Of a stretch of 64,000 nt of DNA, positions 26,601 through 38,600 are shown one piece after another. A program made the position numbers and the translations under genes. A model generated the notes under the pieces. That model had not been told where the DNA came from, did no database searches, and saw only the letters and a list, made by a program, of their open reading frames with translations. How positions within the stretch are numbered: position 1 is the first letter of the stretch; every line of letters starts with the position of its first letter. The stretch is from assembly GCA_030248215.1 (NCBI GenBank), contig JASANG010000382.1, forward strand, positions 62,001 to 126,000. The letters are read 5' to 3'. The DNA is from Enoplolaimus lenunculus. Its lineage: Eukaryota > Nematoda > Enoplea > Enoplida > Thoracostomopsidae.

Positions 26601-29600
26601 GCCCGTAAATTACATGAAAACTACATATTCCAATCATAGAAAATCAACATGAAAAACATACACAACCATTCAAACTTCACTACCATTCGCCATATTACTA
26701 CCAGCCATGTCAGTTACAAGAATAATTTTAGCCAATCGCAACCAACTGTTGCACGGCAACGATTTTTAAACTATCCAACCAGAGACTGCCAGCGTAGCAA
26801 AATGTGTAATCTTAGTAGCTACTAATGGGTCATCCACGTTATACTGTCTACGCTACTGTAAAAAATTGTCCCCACGTACGAGCCCCTAAGTCTGTAATTT
26901 TATTGTTTCCAAATTACATGTCCAAATGTCACTCATGTCCTGTGTAGACCCTGCTGACAACTCGCACTCTCTCTAAACGACCTATGCTTGGTCACGTTGC
27001 CATCCATACCCATGCTAAATTGTCAATACGTTATTTAAAGGACAACTGTTTTGTCCAGAGTCTGTCAGAAGGGACTCAGCATATTTCATAACACAAAGTT
27101 TGTCGGAAGGAGCTTTGCTTTGCAATTACACAGGGTCTGTTCGAAGGAACTCGTATTGTCAGAGACTGTGTCCAGACAGTGTCTACATTGTCCTTAGTCC
27201 CTTCGAAGGACCTGCTTTCAAAACCCACTATCTAGTTACACCTTCTGTGAAGTCCTTATAGCTTAAGGACATTGTCGTTTTGTCTCGCCCTTGAAACCAG
27301 GTGTGTGGACAATTTTTTACAGTAGCGTAGACGGTATTACGTGGATGACCCATAAGATTTCATCAAAGAATGTAACCCCTTGATAAATGATTAATATTTT
27401 AGAGTTTTTAGGGTGAAAGGTAAGTTTTCTAAAAATGCATTGCCCCTCATCCCGTGTATACATCCAGCATTAGTACGAGCTCTGTGCTACTTACCAACCA
27501 TTACCCACTCATATACTCACCCAAAACCTTGTGTGCATACAGACACAGTCTCTACAGGATTAGACCTTCAAGCACCGCAAAATACAGACTCAGAACTCAC
27601 CGAACAGCACAGTCGCAATCCAGTGACTGTGTGTACGAGGCTCTGCTTTTACTAAGATGTAACAATAGGTACCTGCGGCTCGCAGCGCCTTTTCACATCA
27701 AGATGTGTGCATCCCGGCTCAGAGACTATATTTCCCAGCTTCACGAGCCGTGGTCTCATTGGTATCTTTACATCCACATCCCCTCGTTCAGAAATTTGCA
27801 ACTCTACCCGTGTTTTGAACGAAAAAAATTCGCAGTTTTATAAAAGGTATTGAAATGCAGTGATATGTAAGTCAGCTGTGGCTGTCAAGGCCGCAGATGT
27901 GCATAGGGGAGGGACAGGTAGCGCAACCCCAATTACGAAAGTCTTCGTGCCCTTTCCCCAATCTAACAAATTTTGTACAATCAGAAAAGATTTTGATTTG
28001 TGTCCCATAATCCTTTTTCCTCACCAAAAATTTGCGTCCCGTTTTCTCATTTGCACGAATGAAACCTGTCCCGTTTTTCCGTTTTCCCAGCAAAAAATTA
28101 CAGTGTCCCGTTTTCTTATTTTCCCGAAACAGGCCTGTGCCACTGTCCAGTTTTTCCAGCGAAAATTTGCAGCTGCCCTGTTTTGCGTTTGCCCGAAACA
28201 AACCTGTTTTTCCCGTTTTCCCAGCGAAAATTTGCAGCTGTCCCGTTTTCTCATTTGCCCGAAACTAACCTGTCCCGTTTTTCCGTTTTCCCAGCGGAAA
28301 TTTGCAGTTGTCTCGTTTTCCCATTTGCCCAAACCGAACCTGTCCAGTTTTCCCGTTTTTTCAGCGAAAAATTGCCGCTGACCCGTTTTCCCATTTGCCC
28401 GAAACAATCTCGCCCCGTTTTCGCGTGTTCCCAGCGAAAAAGTGTAGCTGTCCCATTTTCCCAGCGAAAAAGTGTAACTGTCTCGTTTTCCCATTTACCC
28501 GAAACAGTCATTTCCCATTGTCCCGTTTTCCCAGCAAAACGTTGCAGCTGTCTCGTTTTCCAATTTGGCCGAAACAAGCTGGTCCCCTTTTCCCATCTGC
28601 CCGTAATGTTGTCGGCAGGAGTAATTAAATTTGCCCTATTACACACCAGTGTCATGCTGTCCCGCGGGAATACGGGACGCCCCTAAAAGTAACATTGGCT
28701 CAATTTCGGGATTATTTTCGCTGGTCATTTACAATATTTCACTGTATTGCTATGCGCATTAGCGATTATTCGCGAAACACTGACGAGTGTTGTTATAACC
28801 GTGGCAGGCACATCACGGTATTTCACGAAAAGAGTAGGGACTATACGCGCGGCGTTTTGTACAATAAGCCCATTTGCAGTAAAATATAAACATGTACATG
28901 TATAAATATATAAACTTATTCATATATTTTTCAGACTCTCGCGAGGGACTATACATAATTATAGTCCTGTGAAGACAGCGTGGTTAAATAAAAACGCTAT
29001 TTTAAAGCGTTTCATTTGTCCTTATAACGAATAATGAATTGAGAGCAAATCAGTCGTTCGTGTAATAAGCTTAATGCTTAAGTTAACAAAGGTAGGACAC
29101 TGAACAGGGGAGTTCAATTTTTTACGTCCGCCGGTACATTGTAACGTTAATGATCTATCATTAAGCGCTATCTTGCGACAACTTTTAGATTTTAACGATA
29201 AAGCCCGACAGTTCACGCAACTCCATATTTAACATTAACATAATGCGCAAACTGTAGATAAAATATCCTTCAATGCAACAACTGATTTTGGACATTTTTT
29301 ATTTAGAACCAAAATGTCCGCACAGTTTCACAATAACAGTGTAGCTAGCCTTTTTTCGGACCACTTTTGATTCGTCCATCATCCACAGCCACCGTTCACG
29401 GAACTTATGAATACGTTCCCCAATTACTAATATCGAACAACACCATTTCACACTCGTATTCCGAACTATCCCTGAGACCTACTTTTATGCTAGGATTCGA
29501 ACCCCAGTGACTGGAGTGGGAGGCGTATACCATCACCACTCAGCTATACGAGCTTGACGCTCGAGTCCGAGGGGGCTCTCACGTCTTGTGGTGATTTAGT

Positions 29601-32600
29601 ACTATGTATACGTGTTGCAATTGTTAAACACGGTGCGATGTATACTATTTAAGTATATACACTGCGCTGAGTTGCCTACAGGCAACTCAATGTGAGAAGG
29701 GGTTAAGCATTTCTTCCATCCGAGCTCTCCGGTTGCTTCAACGCCAACGTAAACGCTTCCACTGTTATCAACACAGGAGAGCCCTTCGCACCCAACGCCT
29801 TAGCAATCTCTGACGACGACTTCGCGTCCGGTTTGAGCGGTGCTTTGGTCGTCGGCACATCATGCATTTGCTAATTTCCAGACGCTACAGCATCCTCGAA
29901 CGACACCTTGCGTGTAGCTGTGTTATCCTTTAGTGTTCATGTTTTTATTTTTGCTGGAGACGACGAAACCGTCGAACATTGTTGTTGCTCCCCCAACTGC
30001 AACAGAGGCCAGACGATGTTACCTTCTAGATAGTGTGTCGGTGACTCCAAAATCCCTTCCGTCGCCTCCTTTTCTGCTTTTTGTGCCTCGCGTGTTTCTT
30101 TTGGCTGCCACCCTTTTATCATGCAACCAATCCAAACTGATGTGGGGTTCACGTTGGGGCAGCCTGGAACACGTTTTGTCTCTATTACCATAGAGGGCAA
30201 CATTTTGTCTACACGCAAATCCGCTGTCAAATCAAAAAATTTGAATTGTCTGCTATCTTAATGTGACATCTACCACTATTTTACTGCAATATCATATGAT
30301 ATTCGTAAAATTGTCCGTCAGTATCATATGACATGTTTGAAAATGCCTGCAAGGTTGTGGTAAACTGCCCCGAATGCCCTGTATAATATCATTTGTACTT
30401 AGGAATATATTTAGGCAGAACTTTTACCAGAAACAGAAAAATTGAAGCTAATTTTGTATTCGAAATCACCAACAGCTAAATTATCTTTGTTTTTTGTTAT
30501 ATTATTCTTGCGCATAAATTACATTGTCCTGCGTAATATCACGTGAGTTTCGGTAGAATTTCGAAATATCATATGATATTCCCTTAAATGTAAAGCGGTA
30601 TCATGTGACATATGGCTGTTTTTATACTATGATTTCTGGAGATGCGGAACTTGTAAGCCAATATCATGTGACAGTCACATTTTGTCTGCAAACCGCTATT
30701 TAGAACACAAAATGTTATGTTGACGTCGAATCAACATAGGAAAAAACGTGTTCCGGGATGCCCCAGTCATAACGCGAACCCCGCGTGAATCAATCTCCAT
30801 CGCAAGCTCAGCCCGATGGTGATCCTTTAATGACGGCCTAGGTGGTGTAGAATGTCATATGATACTAAAATTTAAATTTGAATTATTTGTGGTTAGGAAT
30901 ATATTTTGAGAAAAATTCAGCGAGAAACAGAAACGTGGAAGCTAACTTAACTTTCGAAATCATTTAATGATATATTACCTCACTATTTACTGTTTTATTT
31001 AGTGCGCACAAATTCCTTTCTCCTGCATAATATCATATGACATTTAGAAGGATTTTGGAATATCATATGATATTCGCAAAAATGTCCCGCAGTATCATAT
31101 AACAAATGGCTATTTGTATACGGTGATCGCTTGAGATCGGTGATTTATAAGTCAATGTCATGTGACATTCACATTTTGTCTATAAAACCGCTATTCAGAT
31201 CACATAATTTTATGTTGACGTCGACTCAATATGAACAAAACGTGTTCCAAGCTGCCCCAGTTATAACGTGAACCCCGCATTGTGGCCGAATTTGCTTGCA
31301 ATACCAAAGCAAACGGCAGAAACTATTGTAAAGTTGATACTGTATAAACTGTCCCTGCACACAGTGTACCGCATATGATTTCGTCTAATGATGGACCTGC
31401 GTTTATCTCGGAGTTATACAAGATCGAAATGGCTGCATTGGGTTCTCGATTGCTTTATGGTAGGCATTACCACCATTGGGCTAATAAACTAGTTGAACGG
31501 TAGAACCAACCCCTTATGCGGATGATCAAACAGTTTACACAACTGAAACCGGATTGCTGGAATGAATACATCCGCGTTCTGTTCACGTATCGTACGGCTA
31601 TCAACTTTACAATAGTTTCTGCCGTTTGCTTTGGTGTTGCAAGCGAATCCGGCCACATAAAGTACTCAACAAACACACTATATATTGATTACCATTAACC
31701 GATTTTTCTAACGGACCGATTAAATCAACGAAAACCATATGAAATGCAGTTAATGCTTTAGTTGGTCCAAATGAGAACGACAATTTCGACCCGATTTGAA
31801 TCTAGCACCATAACGCAATGATGGATAAAATGTTGGACGTGTTGTACAATTGACGGTCAATAAAATTTTCGCAACATCTTCCCCAGAACCCTATTGTACT
31901 TGTACACAAGATGACCGCCATACTTAAAAGTATTTTACTATTTCATCACAAACTCGTGACACGGTTCCGGTACCTTTAGTTACTTCACCCGCTTTCACGG
32001 TTTCAAATAAACGAGCAACGACCCCAAAAATCTGTCGTTTAACTGTGTCGTGCGTAATTCGTCTTGTTGCCACGGACAATCAAAGACAAATAGCTCTTCC
32101 ACTACTCACCTTTTATTCGACCAACTGTCCACTTCCAACTGCTCGCTTCCTCTTTGCGTTCGATCGACTTGCGGGACGTGCTCACGATTTGAGTCCAAAT
32201 TCGTGAAGTGTGCGCGTTCTTTGCCTTTTTCGTTGACAGTATTCTTTTCTTTAGTTTTACCTTTCTTTTTTTCTTGCAGCCAAATCCGAACATCAACGCG
32301 ACATTGCATCTGCGTTGACGTCAATCTTTTCGGGTTTGTACAACACGGAAAAATCCAATTCTCGCAAACGCCAGGCGAAACGCATCAAACGCGGAGTGAG
32401 AGCATCCGCCAATCTCATTTTGTTCACAATTTGAACCCAACGTCATTTTAATTTGTGACAAAACGTAATTAATGCCATTTTGACTCGCATCCGCATGGAA
32501 TATGAAAAGATTGGTGCCTCAGTGAGAGATGTCTGTCATTTGTCAAATAGTGTTTGTTGCATCGTAGTCGAACTTAGTCCAATGTGTTGGAATATTTGTC

Positions 32601-35600
32601 ACCAATTTAGCACCAACCAATTCTGTTGTCGACATATCAATCACGAAACCAGCTGGACCGATTGCGCTCACAGCGGAAAGATTGACAATTGCTCCCATTT
32701 GAGTTGTCGGCACATTGATTTACTGGTTGAGCAGCCGTTGCCGGCACATTGTGAATATACGCGGCAGGAAGTGCCAATTGACTTTCCACAGTCCCTGATG
32801 TTGACAGTTGTCCCATCACCGGTTGAGTATTTAGTTCGAGAAAATATGTCAAACACATTTTAAAATTCAGTATCCGACATAACGTTAGTTTCGAAATTTG
32901 GGTATGTTTTGAAAACAACTTGCTGAGCAGGCATAGGCACATCCTTTCTTACTTGAAATTTTTTCTTTGGGTTTGCGAAAACGCAGGATGCAAAATTCTT
33001 TCCCTTTTCGGAGCATCAAATCAACGATTTTGGGTATATTTTTGGTCCAATGGGCAGATAGTTAGCTACCCCTTTCTGTCGTTCGTCCTTTGTTTCAGTA
33101 ACAACAGCGGTACCCATGTCCGACTGTCGCACTTGAACGCACCGCAGGCAGACTGTAGCAAATTCCCACTGGATCTCCACGTTGTTGCTTCCTGAGGGAT
33201 GTAAAACTCCCTCCCGATTTGCGAGTGGAACAACCAACGCCGTTGACGTTGTAGCCTTCTGTTGTGTGGCACTGCCACTTGCCATTGACCAACTTAAAGC
33301 TTAACAGACAATATGCTGTTTCGATTTATGAGACTGCTCATTATTACTGCGATTAAAATAACTTAAAGATATAATTATAAACGACAACCAAAACTATTAA
33401 GCCTAGCCTACACATTAGTTAGCTAACTAGTGAGTAATTATTCCACGTACAAAAATCACAGCCCTCTGATAATTTATAGTACTCAAAGAATCGTGTTGTG
33501 CAATTATTCCCAGCCGAAATTTGTTTGCAGGATTGGAATGGGTATATGAGCTCACTATAAGAGTTAGCGGAAATTTATTTGAGCAATTGTCCCGACACTG
33601 TCCGAAGGGAGTCAGGACAAAAGGTAAAATATTAAGAAAAATAAATAAGTGTATATATGTGTTTGTGTTGTTGTTATGTATGTTTGCGATGCTATATGAA
33701 TACAGTGCAATATGTCTTTACATCCTCGTTCGGAACTACCGGACTTTATAGTGGTCTCGGAATACGGTGTTTAAAACGACGTCGGGTCTTACTCAGACCA
33801 GGACAAACTCTTACATTAGCGCACGCAGTATACCGTAGATGACCCATTAAGAAACCAAAAGTTGTTTGTACTAGGACCTTGGTTCAGGTCAGCTGTAGCA
33901 CGGCTTATTGTCCTTCTGATATACAAACGCACGGTGCTAAAGCTAGCTTCAAGCGTGCGGTGCACTCGCACATCGCTGTCGCGCTGTGCACGCGACTCAA
34001 GAACTCGCACAGCGCAGTCTTGCTGAACTCGTGCTATCGTGTTGGTTCCACGCTTGTTCGTGTACTCGTTGTTACTTGCACAGCAATAAAACGATGCTCT
34101 CGCGCACGCACTCGCCTCGCTTCGTTCGGCGCGAGCCGCACACTTTAAGCATTGACGCATCATAGCAGCGTGCGTTTATATCCCGAAAGAACGGAAAGCC
34201 GTGCTACAACTATTACATGTAGCTGCTGCCTACAAAGTAATCTATAGAGCAGGACAGTGATGCTCTCGTGCACACACTCAGCGGTGGATCCAGAAATTTC
34301 TAGGGGGGGTGCACATGTGGAAAATGTTAAGATTTGGCACAAGTTCAAACATATTTTTATGCATGTAAAACAGCCACAAGTGACACACACTGGCCCATGT
34401 CTAGATCAGATCCCTCCCAATTTCCAGAGTAATATTCCAATTTCTTAAAATCCTAATTTCCCGGGTAATACACCAAGTTCCCAAAATTGCAATATCACGT
34501 GTAATATCTCCTGGGGAAATCAAAATCGACATGGGCTGAGTCTTTATGTTCAGAGTCTGACTTAGACTTTAGACTCAGTGCTAAGCTTACGCTATTCAGA
34601 AGTTTAGGTTTAGACTTAGGTTGAGGCTTTAGCTTGAGCCTAGGCTATAGGCCGACGTTTAGGTGTTTGCTTAGGTTCGCGCGTAGGCTAGACAGTTCCA
34701 CTGGCAGCCGAATGCAGGGGCGCAGCTCCTCTGTAGCCAAATTAGCACTTTATTTTCTCCCACACTTAGGAAATTCGCTCGCATAAAAATGTTCTCTTTA
34801 ATTGAGCTTATATATTTAAGCACAGACCGCGCCCAAGCTTAGACAATGGTTAAAGCACATAGAAAACTAGTTGTGCTCAATTTCGAGTCGAAGCCCCAAA
34901 ACAACTCTGAAATCTTTTCATATCGCAACAAAAATATGCATTGTAAGTTTGATTTTAATCCTGAAAAAATTTACACTCGGCATCCGGTGGGGGAATGCAC
35001 CCCCTCTCCCTGAATCTCCCTTTGCACACACTCGCCTCCGTGCTTCAACTATTACTTACGTTTTCGTATAGTCAGCTTTGACTGTATATACCAAAGCTGT
35101 TTCTATAGATGTTTTATCTAAAGCCTACAGCGGTGCGACAAATTGCAAACATGTTAAATTCTTATCATCTCTCACACACTTTTTCGGCGGCTGCTTGTTG
35201 TAACAATTAAATGCTGATACATGCAAAGCACATTATGTCGCTCACATGTTACCATACGTACACTCCGCACATCTATCGTCCCCCTATGCTGTTTTAAAAA
35301 GGCTAGCTATACTGTTATTGCGTAATTGTGTGGGGAAATTTTATCTCCAAATAAAAAATGCCCGCATAGAGTTTATTCAATGACGGACATTTTGTGTACT
35401 GGTTGCGCATTATGTTTAATATTCAGTATACAGTTGCGTGAACCGTCGGACTTTGCCGTTACAGTCTAAAAGATGTCGCCGGAAAGCGCTAAATAAGATA
35501 ATTAATTTACTGCGTCATTTTGTTAGTTTCAGTATGTTCGCCAAAATTTCCCGTCAAAATTAGAATTTTCAAGCTGCAATTTGAATTTCGCGCCAAAATT

Positions 35601-38600
35601 TAAATTCGCGCCAAAATTTGAATTTTCCCGCCCAAATTTGAATTTTCCCGCCAAAATTTGAATTTGCAATTTAACAAAATCTGTTAAGCATAGTTTCCCG
35701 AATTTTCACATACCTGTAATGCCATTAGATTCCGTCATCAGTGAAACACGTTAGTGTTTACAATATGTTTCAAGCATCGAGAATGCACGCTTTTTGAAAG
35801 TTTTGCAGAATATTCTCTGCAGGAAAGCAGAGCTGGAATGAGGTAACTTGCGTATAGAATATCTTAATTAGCCGCTTCGACACCATACACAAATTGGACA
35901 GCTAAACGTCTCATTTAAGTTGTTATTAAAAGTTTGATTTTTGTAATGTTTTGAAAAAATTGTATTACAAGTATGTAATTACCATAGCTAGTCGATTTTA
36001 TTGTGTGATGCTAATGACACCGTGCAATAGATTACGTGTCCTTGCGATGTTTGTTCTACTAAAAGTGCTAACTTAAAGACACTAATATTTTGTAATAACC
36101 TCTCATGCGTTATAGCTTTGAACAGGCTGCTCTTTGGTGGATTGCAATGGAGCAAGTGTACGCTTTAGACTTTTGTTTTTTTAGGCTTAGGCGTACGCTA
36201 AGGAGTAGTCTTAGCATAAAACCTCACCGTATCCCATGTAAAAGAAAGAAACTAGGTAAAAGTGCCCCTAGAAGGGACAGATTGTGATATGTTTCGCTTG
36301 AAGCATGTAAAAAGAGTTTAAACAAGGGTTAGTTAGACCATAGATCAGTAGGTAATGCTTATAATATTAGCTTCATAACTTCTATGAAAATAGTCATCTA
36401 TATCTTTGACGGCTGTCTTTCAGTGTTAACACGCTTGCGGTCAGTGAAACAAGAAACATATGGGCCCAACAAACTTTCATCTGTTAAGTTATAAATCGAC
36501 ACTATTGGTTTTCAAGGCGTTCTAAAGTACAACTCTCAGCATGCCTTTCGTATAACACTCAGTTGCTTTTTAAAAATATCTCAATTGGGCGCCAGCAGAA
36601 CATGTTCTTTGAAATATTTAGCAACGTTTGAATGGTATTTTCTAGATGAATAGCTTAAATATGTCACGGCACAGAACACAATTTGGAAAAATTTCTCGAC
36701 TTCACATCATCAAATTGTCATGGTAAAGATAGGTGAAATAGTCGAGCACGTATGCGTGACATTTTTTTATTCGACAATCAATAGACGCAATTTGTAATCT
36801 TGCAATATTGAAATATTTACTAATCAAGTTTTAGAAACGTAAATATTTTAAAACTCAAAAAATATCCTCTTCCAATGAAGAATGCTAGATTAGATCACTT
36901 ATAAACTGAACATTGTAAAACCCAACAAACGCTAAAATTAAGCTGATAGGTGATGTCCGCTGGGCCCATATGTTTCTTGTTTCACTGACCGCAAGCGTGT
37001 TAACACTGAAAGACAGCCGTCAAAGATATGGATGACTATTTTCATAGAAGTTATGAAGCTAATATTATAAGCATTACCTACTTATCTATGGTCTAACTAA
37101 CCCTTGTTTAAACTCTTTTTACATGCTTCAAGCGAAACATATCACAATCTGTCCCTTCTAGGGGCACTTTTACCTAGTTTATGTATAATGTAGATTTGTA
37201 TTTGCAAATGAAATAATAAATTGCTTATATAGCTTTTTTCCTGAGTACAGAATTGCATTGAAACCTTATGTCAGCATGCGTTCAATTTGTGGAGTTAGGT
37301 AATTTGCAAGTTGTGCTGACTCTTTGTTTACATTTAGCTGGGGGCCTGTCGTAGTAATCTTTCGCTGCATACGATCTGAATGTCCAGTTCTATTTTGCAA
37401 TCGGTTTTGTGCTTAACAAAAGTTGATAACGGTATCGAAAGATTCTGATCTGATCATTTCAATAACTCCGTAGCTTTTCAGATATCTTTCAAATTTGAGC
37501 GGGAATTTGGTATTTTTTCTTTGACAACTTTGGTGTATTCTATCTTGTGTGTTATTCTTGGTCATCATTGTCCTTCGCTGCTTCCCAGCTTACCGTATAG
37601 TTTCCGACGGGGATACCCTTGGGTCCATTCACTTGAAAATAGAGAACTTCTTTCTAAAGTTTGCCCGGAAAACTGCGGAATTTTCCGCTCTGGGTCGAAA
37701 CCGCTGTATTTTTTATTTTCATGACGCGGTGAGAACGTCTACTCTGTGGCCGCAAGAGGGTGGCCACAGAGTGGGGCGATTCTAAGGCGTCCGGTCCGGT
37801 GATAATGGGTATGGACTATAGGGGCACTCTATGTGTGGGCTCGGAATTCCTATCCCGAACACGACTAAGCAAGCGAAGCTGAGCTGACTTTGCAAGTTAC
37901 TATAACACTACCATAAGTTTGGGATCGCCAAGGATAGGTGATTAGGCTCAGGTGCCGGGTCCCAACTTTATATGGGGGCTACTCCGTGGATGTCTTATAT
38001 GTGAGTTATTTTGCTCACATATGAGGCATTCTAGTCCTAGAGTGGCGGTAAGAATATTTGCTAAGTTCGGGTAAATTGCAGGCATATCACCGAACCTAGT
38101 AATTGTTCTCATTCTCTTATATATTGTCCTCGCCCCTTAACGTACTCATCTAACTTTTTTACCAGTTCTTTTTTCTTAGCCTAAGTTTTTTTCGGTATTC
38201 AAAGACATAAAATTTCAGTTAAGGGCAATTAGATTCGTATGCTGATCGCAAATATTTTTTGCAATTCCCATCATGCATTATTTGCTGCTGTTCAAATTTA
38301 GGTGTAATGGTACATGTTTATACTACAGTTTTAGGTCACTTAATTAAACAGGATCTGAGAACAGCCGTTGATTCAACAATACGCAAGTTCGTCACATTTT
38401 ATGACGCGAATTCAGTTATGAACGCACAATTTAAAGACAAAGTATTGATCTCTAAGAATGATTGATCTCAAAAGTTTTGTTATTTTATTATATTTTCCAT
38501 AAATGTAACCCTTAAAATTGTTGGGAGGTAATCTTGGTTTCCTATATTCATTTAGGCAAAATCTTTTGTTCTACCCAAATTGTCCAGTTATATGACCCAT

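Larger units (their letters stand above)
24595..28686. mobile_element. Possible composite element bounded by AGGGGCGTCCC inverted ends
   Basis: CAGGGGCGTCCCATTTTTCC followed by GCGGGAAAG at 24595-24623 faces, inverted, CCCGCGGGAATACGGGACGCCCCT at 28661-28684. CAGGGG-type ends recall hAT elements, but the flanks show no 8-base target duplication, and the interior holds unrelated repeats. It could instead be two separate fragments of one family in opposite orientation. Confidence 0.35.
29700..33290 (-). mobile_element. Ty3/gypsy LTR retrotransposon fossil, broken and invaded by MITEs
   Basis: Minus-strand remnants in order: a coding-like stretch at about 33285-32600 (gag-like, unassigned); reverse transcriptase/RNase H tail near 32560-32290, with LTEAPIFSY and the closing NADAMSR block; integrase start at about 31765-31602 with VDLIGPLEKSVNGNQY; and a Lys/Glu-rich coding-like piece at 30150-29703. 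It is interrupted many times and rearranged, so clearly old. A copy of the palindrome-bearing MITE is inserted within it at 30141-30785. Confidence 0.75.

Noticed and set aside
27860-28686. Overlapping 100-170 codon frames on both strands
   Set aside because: All arise from the CCCGTTTTCCCAGCGAAAA minisatellite, whose unit lacks stops.
31516-31698. Plus-strand 60-codon frame as a host gene
   Set aside because: It is part of the gypsy integrase fossil and runs into an oppositely oriented fragment.
33816-34163. 115-codon minus frame rich in Ala/Arg
   Set aside because: It begins inside the end of the Harbinger-like MITE copy and runs through CGCGAG-rich repeat sequence; no domain.
37805-37973. 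5S rRNA, U1 snRNA or tRNA gene
   Set aside because: Only short resemblances (for example CTAAGCAAGCG); conserved boxes and folds of these RNAs are not present.
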